A DNA stretch of 64,000 nucleotides from Neoroseomonas terrae (GTDB lineage: Bacteria; Pseudomonadota; Alphaproteobacteria; Acetobacterales; Acetobacteraceae): contig NZ_JAAEDI010000008.1 of the NCBI RefSeq assembly GCF_018129025.1, positions 62,001 through 126,000 of the forward strand, written 5' to 3'. The position numbers and the translations under genes were made by a program. Shown piece by piece: positions 37,282 to 46,546 of this stretch (positions are counted from its first letter, which is position 1; each line of letters opens with the position of its first letter). The notes under the pieces were generated by a model. The model saw only the letters and a list, made by a program, of their open reading frames with translations, was not told the origin of the DNA and made no database searches.

Positions 37282-38153
37282 GCCGTGGCCCTCCCCTTGG
37301 AGAGGTCGCCGACCAGGCCCGCGGGCCGGAAGATCATCAGCAGCGTCATGGCGAGGCCGTAGACGATCTGCTGCACCGCCCCGACCTCGGTCGGCGGAAT
37401 GAAGGGAATGAAGGCGAGGCCGGAGGGCAGCGACAGCAGTATGATCGCACCGACCAGCGGCCCCCACAGCGTGCCCGTGCCGCCGATGATCACCATCGCC
37501 ATCACCAGCACCGACTGGTCCATGGTGAAGGATTCGACGTTCACGAAGGACAGGTGCAGCGCGAACAGCGCACCGCCGATGCCCGCCCCGGCGCAGGCGA
37601 AGGCCATGGCGAGCGTCTTCGCCGCCGCGACATTCTTGCCGAGCGCCTCCGCCGCGCTCTCCGCATCGCGCAGCGCCTGCAGGGTGCGGCCGAAGGCGCC
37701 GCGCTGGAGCAGGGCGGTGGCGAGCAGGATCAGCGCGAGCGCGACCAGCGCGAGGGGCAGCACGCTGACCTCCACGCCGAACAGCGTCGGGCGGGGAATG
37801 TTGACCAGCCCGCCAATGCCACCCGTCAGCGGCTTGGCTTCCGAGAACAGCGTCACCGCCATCATCTGAAGCCCCATCGAGGCGGCGACGAAATACTCGC
37901 CACGCACGCGCAGCGCGGGCAAGGCGAGGCAGAGCGAAAGCCCGCCCGCCACGACAGCACCCGCGAGGCAGGCCAGCAGCGGATCCGGGATCAGCAGCAG
38001 CGCGACCTGCGCGCCGGCATAGGCGCCGAGCCCGAAGAACACCGCGTGGGCGACGGAGAAGATCCCCGCATAGCCGACGATGAAGTTCAGCGTCGCGGCG
38101 AGGATGGCGAAGATCGCGACGATGGTCGCGAGATTGGCAGCATAGGCGATCAT
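37278..38153 (-). CDS. Branched-chain amino acid-type ABC permease (LivM)
   Basis: A 291-aa permease with eight to nine hydrophobic segments. The family pattern NFIVGYAGIFSVAHAVFFGLGAYAGA occurs at residues about 22-47, and MVIIGGTGTLWGPLVGAIIL near the C-terminus is the LivM/LivH signature. It ends IFRPAGLVG. It overlaps livH and livG by 4 bp each. The start at 38153 (MIAYAAN) is favoured by the coupling to livH. Confidence 0.92.
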   Translation of the reverse strand: MIAYAANLATIVAIFAILAATLNFIVGYAGIFSVAHAVFFGLGAYAGAQVALLLIPDPLLACLAGAVVAGGLSLCLALPALRVRGEYFVAASMGLQMMAVTLFSEAKPLTGGIGGLVNIPRPTLFGVEVSVLPLALVALALILLATALLQRGAFGRTLQALRDAESAAEALGKNVAAAKTLAMAFACAGAGIGGALFALHLSFVNVESFTMDQSVLVMAMVIIGGTGTLWGPLVGAIILLSLPSGLAFIPFIPPTEVGAVQQIVYGLAMTLLMIFRPAGLVGDLSKGRATA

Positions 38154-39016
38154 CGCGTCTGGGCCACCCCGAAGATTCCGCTCGGGCGGAAGATGATGAA
38201 CGCGAACAGGACGAGGAAGGACACGCCCTCGGCCCATTGCGTGTCGACGAACTGGAGTGCCACGGATTCCGCGACGCCCAGCATCAGTCCGGCCAGCGCC
38301 GCCCCGCGCAGCGACCCCACCCCGCCAACGATCGTCGCGGCCATCGAGATGAGCATGACGTGATGGCCCACCGCTTCGTTCAGGCCGGTGGTCATCGCGG
38401 TCAGGATCGCCGCTGGCGCCGCCATGGCCGAGCCCAGAGCGAAGGCCAGCATCGACAGCCGGTTGGAGGACAGGCCGTAAGCGCGCAGCAGGTCCGGATT
38501 CTGCGCCAGCGCGCGCAGCCCGACGCCCGCATGGGTGCGCGTCAGGAAGGCGGAGAGCGCCACGAACAGGACGATGGCGACGGCGATCGCGATCCAGAAG
38601 ATCGGCGCCAGGAAGACGTCCGGCAGCACCTCATTCGCCATGGACAGCGGCGTATCGACCGAGGCGAAGCCGCGCCCCGCGATCATGCCGATCAGGTTCT
38701 GCACCACCACCGCGACGCCGAAGGCCGCGACGAAGACGGTGAAGAAGGATCCCTCGTGCCGCTGGATCGGCCGGTAGACGAAGCGTTCCATGCCGAGGCC
38801 GAAGACCACTGCGGCCGCGATGGCCGCGAGCGCGCCGGGCCAGGGCTGGCCGGCGTTCCAGAAATACAGGAACACATAGCCGGCGATGGCGAAGGTCGCG
38901 CCATGGGCGAAGTGGAAGATGCGGGTCGCGCCGAAGATCAGCGCGAAGCCCGCGGCGGTCAGCGCATACAGGGCCCCGGTCTGGAGGCCCTGCAGCAGAA
39001 GCTGGAGAAACAGCAC
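38150..39016 (-). CDS. Branched-chain amino acid-type ABC permease (LivH)
   Basis: A 288-aa permease starting with GTG (MLFLQLLLQGLQTGALYALTA is split over the first helix). FALIFGATRIFHFAHGA is the LivH signature in TM2. The C-terminal half has TIVGGVGSLRGAALAGLMLG. The gene begins one base after the livK stop, so the two are directly joined. The length is normal. Confidence 0.92.
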   Translation of the reverse strand: MLFLQLLLQGLQTGALYALTAAGFALIFGATRIFHFAHGATFAIAGYVFLYFWNAGQPWPGALAAIAAAVVFGLGMERFVYRPIQRHEGSFFTVFVAAFGVAVVVQNLIGMIAGRGFASVDTPLSMANEVLPDVFLAPIFWIAIAVAIVLFVALSAFLTRTHAGVGLRALAQNPDLLRAYGLSSNRLSMLAFALGSAMAAPAAILTAMTTGLNEAVGHHVMLISMAATIVGGVGSLRGAALAGLMLGVAESVALQFVDTQWAEGVSFLVLFAFIIFRPSGIFGVAQTR

Positions 39017-39017
39017 G

Positions 39018-40145
39018 TCAGGCGATCGGGACGACGCGCCCGCCGCGGATCTCGTTCACCTGGATCTCCGCTGACATGTCGCCCTTGTCGTCGAAGGTGG
39101 CCTTGCCGCCGACCAGGTCGAATTCCCGCACGCGCAGCAGGGTGCGGCGCAGATTCTCGCCATTCACCTCGGCGCCCTCGGCCTCCAGCTCCTTCGCCAG
39201 CAGGGCGAACAGGCGGACCGCGTTGTAGTAGTTCGCGTTGTAGGTGCCGGGGTCCGACCCGTACTTCGCCTTGAAGTCGGTCGCGAAGCGGCGCGTGACC
39301 TCGGACCCGCCCGTGTAGTCGAACTTCTGGCTCGTGAAGATCACGCCTTCGGCTTCCGGCATGGCGGTCACGGTCGGGATCGACAGCGCGGAATAGCCGA
39401 CCAGCGGCACGCGGATGCCGTTGTCGCGCATCCCCTTGATGATCTGCGCCTGCTGCGCGCCGAAGGACGCGATGTAGACCGCATCAGGCCGCGACTGGCG
39501 CACGCGGGCGGCGACCGGGCCGAATTGCTGCGCGGTGCGCGGGACGGAGAAGCTGCCGACGAGTTCCCCGCCCGCCTTGGGCAGTTCCGTGCGCAGCAGC
39601 CCGAGGATCGCGTCGCCCAGCGGGTCGTCCACATAGACCAGGGCGATGCGCTTGAGGTTGCGGCCCATCAGGAAGGGGATGAAGGCCTGCGTCTCGAGAT
39701 GCGCGAGGGGGATGACGTTCCAGAAATAGGGCGACAGGCCCGACAGGTCCGGACCCACGGCGCCGCCGTTCACGGCGATGGTCTTCGCGCGGTCGGCCAC
39801 GGGAGCGACGGCCTTGGACACGGCGGTGAAGCCGACCAGCACGTAATGCGCCTTGTCGACATTCACGAGCTTCGTCATGCCGATGACGCCCTGCTGCGGC
39901 AGGGCCTGCGTATCCTCGGCCTGGATGCGCATCGGGCGGCGCAGCATGTTGTCCGCGCGGGCGTGTTCGATGGCCAGCGCCGCGCCGTTGGTGAACAGCG
40001 TGCCGTATTCGGCGTTCGGGCCGCTCATCGGAAACAGCGTGCCGATCACATAGGGATCGGTGGCCTGGGCCAGCGACGGATGGGCGAAGGGCGCGGCAAG
40101 CGCCGTGCCCAACAGGGCGCGGCGCGCGATCTGCGGACCGGACAT
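39018..40145 (-). CDS. Branched-chain amino acid-type ABC receptor (LivK)
   Basis: A 375-aa periplasmic receptor of the type-I fold. The signal (RRALLGTALAAPFAHPSLA-Q) is followed by YVIGTLFPMSGPNAEYG, the usual opening of this family. NYYNAVRLFALLAKELEAEGA is the conserved late helix. The ATG at 40145 has CGGGAG 8 bp upstream; the longer start at 40187 is less likely. In alphaproteobacteria such receptors bind amino acids, amides, or aromatic acids. The SMP-30 gene lies 63 bp upstream on the same strand and may share the promoter. Confidence 0.9.
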   Translation of the reverse strand: MSGPQIARRALLGTALAAPFAHPSLAQATDPYVIGTLFPMSGPNAEYGTLFTNGAALAIEHARADNMLRRPMRIQAEDTQALPQQGVIGMTKLVNVDKAHYVLVGFTAVSKAVAPVADRAKTIAVNGGAVGPDLSGLSPYFWNVIPLAHLETQAFIPFLMGRNLKRIALVYVDDPLGDAILGLLRTELPKAGGELVGSFSVPRTAQQFGPVAARVRQSRPDAVYIASFGAQQAQIIKGMRDNGIRVPLVGYSALSIPTVTAMPEAEGVIFTSQKFDYTGGSEVTRRFATDFKAKYGSDPGTYNANYYNAVRLFALLAKELEAEGAEVNGENLRRTLLRVREFDLVGGKATFDDKGDMSAEIQVNEIRGGRVVPIA

Positions 40146-40208
40146 GAACGGAACTCCCGAGAAGGTTTGGCTTGTTAAGCCCAGCATTCCGTCCGGCTGC
40201 GGCGCCTG

Positions 40209-41147
40209 TCAACCGTGGGGAAGGCGGAGGCCCGGTTCGTCCCATTCCATCGCTACCAGCTTCCCGGTGGTCGACAGCGTGATGTAGGCGGTGCGCATGT
40301 CGGCGCCGCCGAAGCAGATGTTGGTCGGCATGCGTTCGGGCATCTTCACGACGCGGAGGATCTCGCCGGCGGGGGAAACGGTGGTGATCTCCCCGGCCAC
40401 CAGAGTCGCGACGATGATGTTGCCGGAGGCGGCGATCGCCAGACTGTCGAGTCGGCGGAAGCCGGGGAACTGGCAGATCACGCGCCCCCCGGCGGTGGAC
40501 GGCCATGCGGCCTTGGAGAGCTTACCGGGCGCTTCCACGTCCCATGCCCAGAGCCGGCCCGTCTCGGTCTCCGCCACATAGACCGTCTTGCCGTCAGGGC
40601 TGATGCCGATGCCGTTGGCGCCGCCGAAGATGGGGAAGGCGGCCTCGACCGCGCCGGAGCCATCCGCCTTCGCGTAGTAGGCGCCGCCATGGTCACGGTC
40701 GCGCGCGCGGACCTTGCCGAGGTCGGAGAACCAGAAGCCGCCATGGGCATCGAACATCAGGTCGTTCGGGCCGCGCAGGGGCCGGCCGTCGATGGCGCGG
40801 ACCAGTGTCTCGACACCGCCCGATGCCGGGTCGATGCGTTCGATCCGCCCGCCCGAATAATCGGCCGACTGGAAGCCCGGGCGCAGCAGGCCCGGCTCCT
40901 CATGCCAGGAGAAGCCACCGTTGTTGCAGAGGTACAGCATGCCCTTCGGGCCGAGCGCGAGGCCGTTCGGCCCGCCGGTCACGGTGGCGATCGTGGTCTT
41001 CTCGCCCTTCTCGGTCACGCGGGTGATGCGGCGGGATTCGATCTCGACCAGGGCGATGGAGCCGTCCGGCATGCAGACCGGCCCTTCGGGGAAGCGCAGG
41101 CCGTCGGTGACGACGCGCAGATCGGGCGATTCGATGGTGGCGGCCAT
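40209..41147 (-). CDS. SMP-30/gluconolactonase family hydrolase
   Basis: A 312-aa six-bladed beta-propeller. LRFPEGPVCMPDG at residues 17-29 includes the metal-ligand Glu of SMP-30/gluconolactonase. TGGPNGLAL and GPNDLMFDAHGGFWFSD give the conserved Asn/Asp ligands, and GANGIGISPDGKTVYVAET is the fourth repeated blade. It would hydrolyse a sugar or other lactone with a divalent metal, either in the cytoplasm or exported without an evident signal. It probably leads the liv operon. Confidence 0.88.
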   Translation of the reverse strand: MAATIESPDLRVVTDGLRFPEGPVCMPDGSIALVEIESRRITRVTEKGEKTTIATVTGGPNGLALGPKGMLYLCNNGGFSWHEEPGLLRPGFQSADYSGGRIERIDPASGGVETLVRAIDGRPLRGPNDLMFDAHGGFWFSDLGKVRARDRDHGGAYYAKADGSGAVEAAFPIFGGANGIGISPDGKTVYVAETETGRLWAWDVEAPGKLSKAAWPSTAGGRVICQFPGFRRLDSLAIAASGNIIVATLVAGEITTVSPAGEILRVVKMPERMPTNICFGGADMRTAYITLSTTGKLVAMEWDEPGLRLPHG

Positions 41148-41240
41148 TGGCGGTTCCTTCCCCTTGCGGAGGGATGATGGCGCGGTCCGGCCACGCTGCG
41201 AAGCCTTGACGAAGTCGCCCTGTCACCGGAGCGTTCGGGG

Positions 41241-42884
41241 ATGACCGCACCTGATCCCGTGACGCTCTCCGTCCTCGACAATCGATTTCGCGCCATCGTG
41301 GAGGAGATGGGGGAGGCGATGCTGCGCACCGCCTATTCCCAGATCCTGAACTCCTCGCGCGACTTCTCGATCGCGATCTGCGACGGCCAGGCGCGGCTGC
41401 TGGCGCAGGCGGACCACATCCCCATCCATGTCGGCGCCATGCCCTTCGCGGTGAAGGCGGTGCTGGATGCCTTCGGCGATTCCATCGTCGATGGCGACAT
41501 CTACCTGCTGAACGATCCGTACCATGGCGGGTCGCATTTGCCTGACCTCACGATCATCGTGCCGGTCTTCGCGGATGGGCGGCCGATCTTCTATTCGGTG
41601 GTCCGCGCGCATCACACCGACATCGGCGGCGGCACGCATGGCGCCTACAACCCGGCGGCCACCGAGATTTTTCAGGAAGGGCTGCGCCTGCCGCCGATCC
41701 TGCTCGGGCAGGGGCGCGTCGCGCGGGCCGACCTGGTGCGGATGATCGTGACGAACACGCGCCTGCCGCGCGAAGTCCGCGGCGACCTGATGGCGATGAT
41801 CGGCGCGGCGCATCTGGGCGAGAAGCGGCTGCTGTCGGTGCTGGACAAGCACGGCGCGACGGAGACGGAGGCCGCCGTCGCGGCGATCCTGTCGCTGTCG
41901 GAAGCGCATGCGCGGCGCATCATCGGAAGCTGGAAGGACGGGAGCTGGAAGGGCGAGGCCTTCCTCGACGATGACGGGTTCGGGCGGCAGGACATCGCCA
42001 TTCGCGCGACGGTGACGAAGCAGAGTGACTCGATCGTCGTGGACCTGACGGAGTCCGATCCGCAGGTGCCGTCCTTCCTCAATTCCTCCTGGCCCAACAC
42101 GGCGAGCGCGGTGCGGATGGCGATCGCCTTCCTGCTCGACCCCGAGGTCGCGAAGAACGACGGCTGCTTCCGGCCGATCGAGATCATCGCCAAGGAAGGC
42201 ACCATCGTCCTGCCGCGCGACGGCGCGCCGGTTACGATGTGCACCTCCCACTGCTCGAACGAGATCTGCGAGGCGGTGGTCAAGGCGCTGGCGAATGCCT
42301 GCCCGGATCGCGCGATGGGCGGCTGGGGACGGCGGTATCGCATCGCCATCAAGGGCAGCGATGCACGGCGGCCGGGGCGGTCCTTCGTGTGGCACCTGTT
42401 CCACGCCCGGCCGGGCGGCGGCGGGTCCTCGCAGGGCGATGGGTGGTCGACGGCGGGCGAGTGGCATTCCGCCGGTGGGCTCAAGTTTGGCAGCGTCGAG
42501 ATGGCCGAGGCGCGCTTCCCGCTGTTCTTCGCCAAGCACGAATTCCGGCCGGGAAGCGCCGGTGACGGCACGTTCCGCGGCGGCCTCGGCGGCGAGCTGC
42601 TGATGCGGCTGGAGACGGACGGGCCGGCGGTCGCGAACACCGCCGGCGACGGCGTGCGCTACGGAGCGGCGGGGATGCTCGGCGGCGAGGATGCGGCGCC
42701 ACATCACTACACGCTGGACCGCGCGGACGGCACGTCGCGCGACCTGAAGACCAAGGAAGTCGGCATTCCGCTCGCGCCGGGTGACACGCTGCATGTGCGC
42801 GCGGGTGGCGGCGGTGGCTGGGGGCCGCCGGAGAAGCGCGATCCGGCCGCGCGGGCGCGCGATGCCGAGGAGGGGTTGCTGTGA
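41241..42884 (+). CDS. Hydantoinase/oxoprolinase subunit B (HyuB type)
   Basis: A 547-aa subunit B of the ATP-dependent hydantoinase/5-oxoprolinase/acetone-carboxylase-like family. The N-terminus (DPVTLSVLDNRFRAIVEEMGEAM) is standard. DIYLLNDPYHGGSHLPDLTI and VVRAHHTDIGG are the hallmark HyuB blocks. The C-terminal GAGGGGWGPPEKRDP-like end is seen as GGGGGWGPPEKRDP. It acts with subunit A, encoded after a 160-bp gap that holds a big inverted repeat. The ring substrate (hydantoin, oxoproline, other lactam) cannot be stated. Confidence 0.92.
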   Translation: MTAPDPVTLSVLDNRFRAIVEEMGEAMLRTAYSQILNSSRDFSIAICDGQARLLAQADHIPIHVGAMPFAVKAVLDAFGDSIVDGDIYLLNDPYHGGSHLPDLTIIVPVFADGRPIFYSVVRAHHTDIGGGTHGAYNPAATEIFQEGLRLPPILLGQGRVARADLVRMIVTNTRLPREVRGDLMAMIGAAHLGEKRLLSVLDKHGATETEAAVAAILSLSEAHARRIIGSWKDGSWKGEAFLDDDGFGRQDIAIRATVTKQSDSIVVDLTESDPQVPSFLNSSWPNTASAVRMAIAFLLDPEVAKNDGCFRPIEIIAKEGTIVLPRDGAPVTMCTSHCSNEICEAVVKALANACPDRAMGGWGRRYRIAIKGSDARRPGRSFVWHLFHARPGGGGSSQGDGWSTAGEWHSAGGLKFGSVEMAEARFPLFFAKHEFRPGSAGDGTFRGGLGGELLMRLETDGPAVANTAGDGVRYGAAGMLGGEDAAPHHYTLDRADGTSRDLKTKEVGIPLAPGDTLHVRAGGGGGWGPPEKRDPAARARDAEEGLL

Positions 42885-42894
42885 GGGCGGGTGC

Positions 42895-43024
42895 AAAGGT
42901 CGGGGGGAGAGAACTCCCCCCGAACCCCCCTCCTTTTTTTGTCTATTGGCGCCCGGCCCCCGACGTCAGTCTCCAGCAGATAGAAAAAGGAGGGGGCTCG
43001 GGGGAGTTCTCTCCCCCGATCTTT
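42895..43024. repeat. Large imperfect inverted repeat between hyuB and hyuA
   Basis: The left arm (42895-42945) and right arm (42980-43024) are near-complementary over about 45 bp, with a 34-bp spacer. Each arm also holds its own small palindrome (GGGGGAG-AGAA-CTCCCCC) and a C5-6 TCCTTTTT run. As RNA, the left arm forms a GC hairpin followed by a T7 run (42933-42940), which looks like a terminator for hyuB. The right arm ends 20 bp before the hyuA ATG. It is unlike the two-hairpin repeat family, though both are made of G-rich hairpins. Confidence 0.8.
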
Positions 43025-43044
43025 CTTCCTTCAGGATATTGCGC

Positions 43045-45090
43045 ATGACCTACCGTATCGGCGTCGATGTCGGCGGCACCTTCACCGATGTGGTCTGCGT
43101 GGCCGCGGATGGCGTGACGACGCTCGCCAAGGCGTCTTCCACGCCGGCTGACCAGAGCGAGGGCGTGGTGAATGGCCTCGCGGTGCTGGCGGAGCGGCTG
43201 GGGCTGGCGCTGCGGGATCTGCTCGCGCGCACCGAACGCATCGTCCATGGCACCACCGTCGCGACGAACGCCTTGCTGGAACGCAAGGGGGCGAAGGTCG
43301 CGATGTTGACCACCGAAGGGCATCGCGACGTCATCGAGATGCGCGAGGGGCTGAAGCCCGAGCGCTACGATTTGCGCCTGCCGGCCGCGCCCGCGCTGGT
43401 GCCGCGGCGGTTGCGCCTGCCGGTGGCGGAACGCATCCGCCCGGATGGCACGGTGGAGGCGGCGCTCGATCGTGCCTCGCTGGACGCGGCAATCGCGACG
43501 TTGAAGGCGGAGAATGTCGAGGCGGTCGCCGTCTGCTTCCTGCACGCCTGGCGCGACGACAGCCATGAGCGTGAGGCGGCGGAGGCGGTGCGCGCGGCGC
43601 TGCCGGGCGTGTTCGTCACGACTTCGGCGGAGGTGCTGCCGCAGATCAAGGAGTTCGAGCGCTTCTCGACCGCCTGCGTGAACGCCTATGTCGGGCCGAT
43701 CGTGTCGCGGTATCTCGCGCGGCTGCGTGGGCGGCTCAGCGATGCGGGCTACAACGGGCCGGTCTTCGTCATCCTGTCGCATGGCGGCGTGGCGCCGGTC
43801 GAGGAAGCGGCGCGGCTGGCCGCGGGCACCGCGCTGTCGGGACCGGCGGGCGGTGTCGCGGCGGGCGTCGCGCTGGCGGAACGCGGGCTGGGGCAGGACC
43901 TCATCACCTTCGATGTCGGCGGCACCTCCACCGACATCGCGCTGATCCAGGATGGGGAGGCCGCGCTGGGTCGCGGCCGGACCGTGGCCGGGGAGAGGAT
44001 CGCGCTGGAGAGCCTGGACATCGTGACGCTCGGCGCGGGCGGCGGGTCGATCGGGCATGTGGGCGCGAGCGGCACGCTGCAGGTCGGGCCGCGCAGCGCG
44101 GGCGCGGTGCCGGGGCCGGTTGCCTATGGGCAGGGCGGGACGGAACCGGCGGTGACGGACGCCAATCTCGTGCTTGGCTATCTCGACCCGGACAACTTCC
44201 TGGGCGGGGCGCGCAAGCTCGATCGGGACGGCGCGCTGGCGGCCTTCGGGCGGCTCGGCGGGACGCTCGGGCTTGATGCCATGGCGACGGCGGAGGGCGT
44301 GCATCGGCTCGCCAATATCCGCATGGCCGACGGCATCCGCGTCGCGACGGTGCGGCGGGGCGTCGATCCGCGCGACTTCACCCTGCTCGCCTTCGGGGGC
44401 GCGGCGGGACTGCATGCCTCGGCGGTGGCACGGGAACTCGGCATGCGGCGGGTTGCGGTGCCGGTCTTTGCGGCCGGGCTGTCCGCCTGGGGCATGCTGC
44501 ACACCGATCTGCGCTACGAGATGGCGCGCAGCGAGATCAACACCGGTGGTGTGCCGGATGACACGACGCTCCACGCCATCTGGGCCGGGCTGGAATCGGA
44601 AGGCCGCGCCCGCGTCGCCTCCTGGTTCGGTGGCGAGGTCGAGACGAAGCGCGCCGCGGACATGCGCTATGGCGAGCAGGTCTTCGAGATCGCCGTGCCG
44701 CTGGAGGCCGTGGAGTGGGAGGCACCTGGCCTGACGGGCCGCGTGACCGACGCCTTCCATGCGCGCCATGAAACGCTGTTCACCTATGCCTTGCGGGAGG
44801 AGGAGGTTGTGCTGGTGAATGCCCGCCTCGCCGTCATCGGTCGTTTGCCGCCCATGGCGGCGCCCGAGGCGGCGGCGGCCGGCGCGGCCGCCTCGCCCTT
44901 CGCGACGCGCCAGGCGTGGATCGATGGGGTGGAGCAGGACCTGCCGGTGTTCGACTTCGGCGCCCTGACGCCGATGCAACAGGTGGCGGGGCCGGCGATC
45001 GTCGAGAGCGATACGACGACCGTGCTTCTGCTCGCGGGGGACACCGCGCGGATGAACGGGCAGGGGTGGCTGGACGTAACGGTCGGTTGA
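43045..45090 (+). CDS. Hydantoinase/oxoprolinase subunit A (HyuA type)
   Basis: A 681-aa ATP-binding subunit A. The N-terminal phosphate loop is YRIGVDVGGTFTDVV, and GTTVATNALLERKG is conserved. The second ASKHA segment is ITFDVGGTSTDIALI, and LGAGGGSIGHV lies in the hinge. The C-terminal acetone-carboxylase-like domain ends TVLLLAGDTARM. The ATG at 43045 is preceded by TTCAGGATATTGCGC rather than a strong ribosome-binding site. With HyuB it hydrolyses a cyclic amide using ATP. The in-frame extension to 42781 would run through the inverted repeat and is rejected. Confidence 0.93.
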   Translation: MTYRIGVDVGGTFTDVVCVAADGVTTLAKASSTPADQSEGVVNGLAVLAERLGLALRDLLARTERIVHGTTVATNALLERKGAKVAMLTTEGHRDVIEMREGLKPERYDLRLPAAPALVPRRLRLPVAERIRPDGTVEAALDRASLDAAIATLKAENVEAVAVCFLHAWRDDSHEREAAEAVRAALPGVFVTTSAEVLPQIKEFERFSTACVNAYVGPIVSRYLARLRGRLSDAGYNGPVFVILSHGGVAPVEEAARLAAGTALSGPAGGVAAGVALAERGLGQDLITFDVGGTSTDIALIQDGEAALGRGRTVAGERIALESLDIVTLGAGGGSIGHVGASGTLQVGPRSAGAVPGPVAYGQGGTEPAVTDANLVLGYLDPDNFLGGARKLDRDGALAAFGRLGGTLGLDAMATAEGVHRLANIRMADGIRVATVRRGVDPRDFTLLAFGGAAGLHASAVARELGMRRVAVPVFAAGLSAWGMLHTDLRYEMARSEINTGGVPDDTTLHAIWAGLESEGRARVASWFGGEVETKRAADMRYGEQVFEIAVPLEAVEWEAPGLTGRVTDAFHARHETLFTYALREEEVVLVNARLAVIGRLPPMAAPEAAAAGAAASPFATRQAWIDGVEQDLPVFDFGALTPMQQVAGPAIVESDTTTVLLLAGDTARMNGQGWLDVTVG

Positions 45091-45189
45091 GGGTGCAAGG
45101 GGCGGCGGGAATGGAACGGGCTTTGCCCTCTCCAGGCATCGATATTTCCGCTGTCGAGTTGGAGGGGCTTTGCCCCCTCATAGTCCCCT

Positions 45190-45456
45190 TTACCGAACCG
45201 TTGGATACGGCGTTGATGAGATCGCGGCTAGTCTCATCGGCGCCGTTCGCGAAGGCGCCGCCCGCCTGGAGCATGGCCATGAGGTGGCCGACCAGTTCGA
45301 TCCCGGGAGGGTAGTCCGGCCCGTCGCCTCGATGCCGTTGTGGGTGGCCCAGCGGGCGAAGCGCCAGAGGTTGAAATGCCGGTGCGCGCCCGCCTCCAGC
45401 ATCCCGAGGACCGCGCGCCACGCCGCCGACGGCGCGAGGTTCAGCCGCCCCGGCAC
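45190..45456 (-). pseudogene. Possible frameshifted small gene remnant
   Basis: A minus-strand frame from GTG at 45456 gives protein-like sequence (AWRAVLGMLEAGAHRHFN, RFARWATHNGIEATG) to about 45320. A different frame then continues with equally protein-like sequence (PPGIELVGHLMAMLQAGGAF, ADETSRDLINAV). One frameshift would join them into about 85 residues. I do not recognise the family and cannot exclude chance. The remaining 45091-45487 interval holds a weak G-rich hairpin near 45162-45179 similar to the dispersed repeats, and nothing else. Confidence 0.25.
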
Positions 45457-45487
45457 GGCGACGACGCCGGCCGATCGTTGGCTGAAG

Positions 45488-46423
45488 CTAAGTCGGCGCC
45501 CGCAACAACGTCGACGGCGCTATCCCGTACCGCGCCTTGAACAGAAGCGCGAAATGGCTGGCATTGGCATACCCGACATTGAGCGCGGCCTGCGCCACGG
45601 GCGTATTCCTCTCCACCAGCGCCCGGTGCGCCACGCGCAGCCGGATCACGGTCAGGTGCTCAATGACCGTCGTGCCGAACTGCGTCCTGAAGCCGCTCTT
45701 GAGCTTCCGTTCATTCAGCCCGACCCGCCGGGCGAGGTCGCGAATGCACCACGGTTCGGCCGGCGCCGCCTCCAGCAGGTCGCGCGCTTCTTCGACCCGC
45801 CGCCGGTCGCGTGCCGAGCAGCAGCAATCGGGGGGGCGGCGGATCGCCTCCAGGCTGGCCTCCAGGATCTCGACCGCGCCGCGCGCGGCCTGAAGCCGAG
45901 CCGCGCCGGACGACAGACCGGCGGCGAGCAGCCCCCCGGCGGTCCGCGCAAGCGATTCCGGCGTATGGAAGGCGCCGACCCAAAGGCCCGGCTGGCATTC
46001 GCGGCAGAGCCGGTGATCGCGGTCAGCGCCCCGCATCGACGCCAGCGCGTCGAGGCCGGCGAGACAATCCGGCGTGGCATGCAGTTCGACGGCGCGGAAG
46101 GGCTGGCCGACTGTCTCCCATAGGGTCCGGTCATGTTGCTGCCAGCGCAGCAGGGTGACCTGGCCGTGCGTCCGCGCAATGGGACAGCCGGCGTCGCACC
46201 CACTGCAGCGCTCGTTCCGCAGGCTGCCTGCGAGAAGGACCACGATGCCGAGCCCCGCCCGCCCCGTCATGATCCCCTCCGACGCATCATGAAGGGTCAG
46301 CGAGAACCCCGGATGAACGTCCAACCGGCGCATGGGCGCGGCCTCGGCGCGCGCGGCCAGTTGCCCCTGCCACGGAGGAGACCGCGAAGATTGGCCTGCA
46401 AGACACTCGATCGCCACTTGCAC
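45488..46423 (-). CDS. AraC-family regulator, cysteine-rich (PchR/YbtA type by context)
   Basis: A 311-aa regulator. The C-terminal AraC DNA-binding domain has two helix-turn-helix units: WCIRDLARRVGLNERKLKSGF, spanning the first, and VAQAALNVGYANASHFALLFKARYG, the second with the family signature. The N-terminal sensor domain is unusually rich in cysteine: C73-x2-C76-x3-C80, a CREC pair near residue 143 and a CCC run in the linker. In siderophore clusters AraC proteins (PchR, YbtA) sense the ferri-siderophore and activate synthesis and uptake. The start is GTG at 46423. It is divergent from the PPTase gene, with a weak Fur-box match between them. Confidence 0.85.
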   Translation of the reverse strand: MQVAIECLAGQSSRSPPWQGQLAARAEAAPMRRLDVHPGFSLTLHDASEGIMTGRAGLGIVVLLAGSLRNERCSGCDAGCPIARTHGQVTLLRWQQHDRTLWETVGQPFRAVELHATPDCLAGLDALASMRGADRDHRLCRECQPGLWVGAFHTPESLARTAGGLLAAGLSSGAARLQAARGAVEILEASLEAIRRPPDCCCSARDRRRVEEARDLLEAAPAEPWCIRDLARRVGLNERKLKSGFRTQFGTTVIEHLTVIRLRVAHRALVERNTPVAQAALNVGYANASHFALLFKARYGIAPSTLLRAPT

Positions 46424-46434
46424 ACCGCCTAAGT

Positions 46435-46453
46435 AAGAATGATTCGCAATACC
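46435..46453. promoter_or_regulatory. Weak Fur-box-like site between the AraC and PPTase genes
   Basis: AAGAATGATTCGCAATACC matches 12 of 19 positions of the Fur consensus. It lies 12 bp upstream of the AraC start and 94 bp upstream of the PPTase start, in an AT-rich stretch that is atypical for the window. This is weaker than the site at 48339. Confidence 0.4.
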
Positions 46454-46546
46454 ACGATGTTACACCGCGTCCACCATCGAAGTTTGTCCGGATCCCAGCC
46501 AGGCCGGCACCGTTTCCGTTAGCGCACGCGCACGCGGTCCTGTCGC

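Noticed and set aside
42943-44979. 678-codon minus-strand open frame
   Set aside because: Antisense shadow of the hyuA-type gene, rich in Arg/His and without recognisable motifs.
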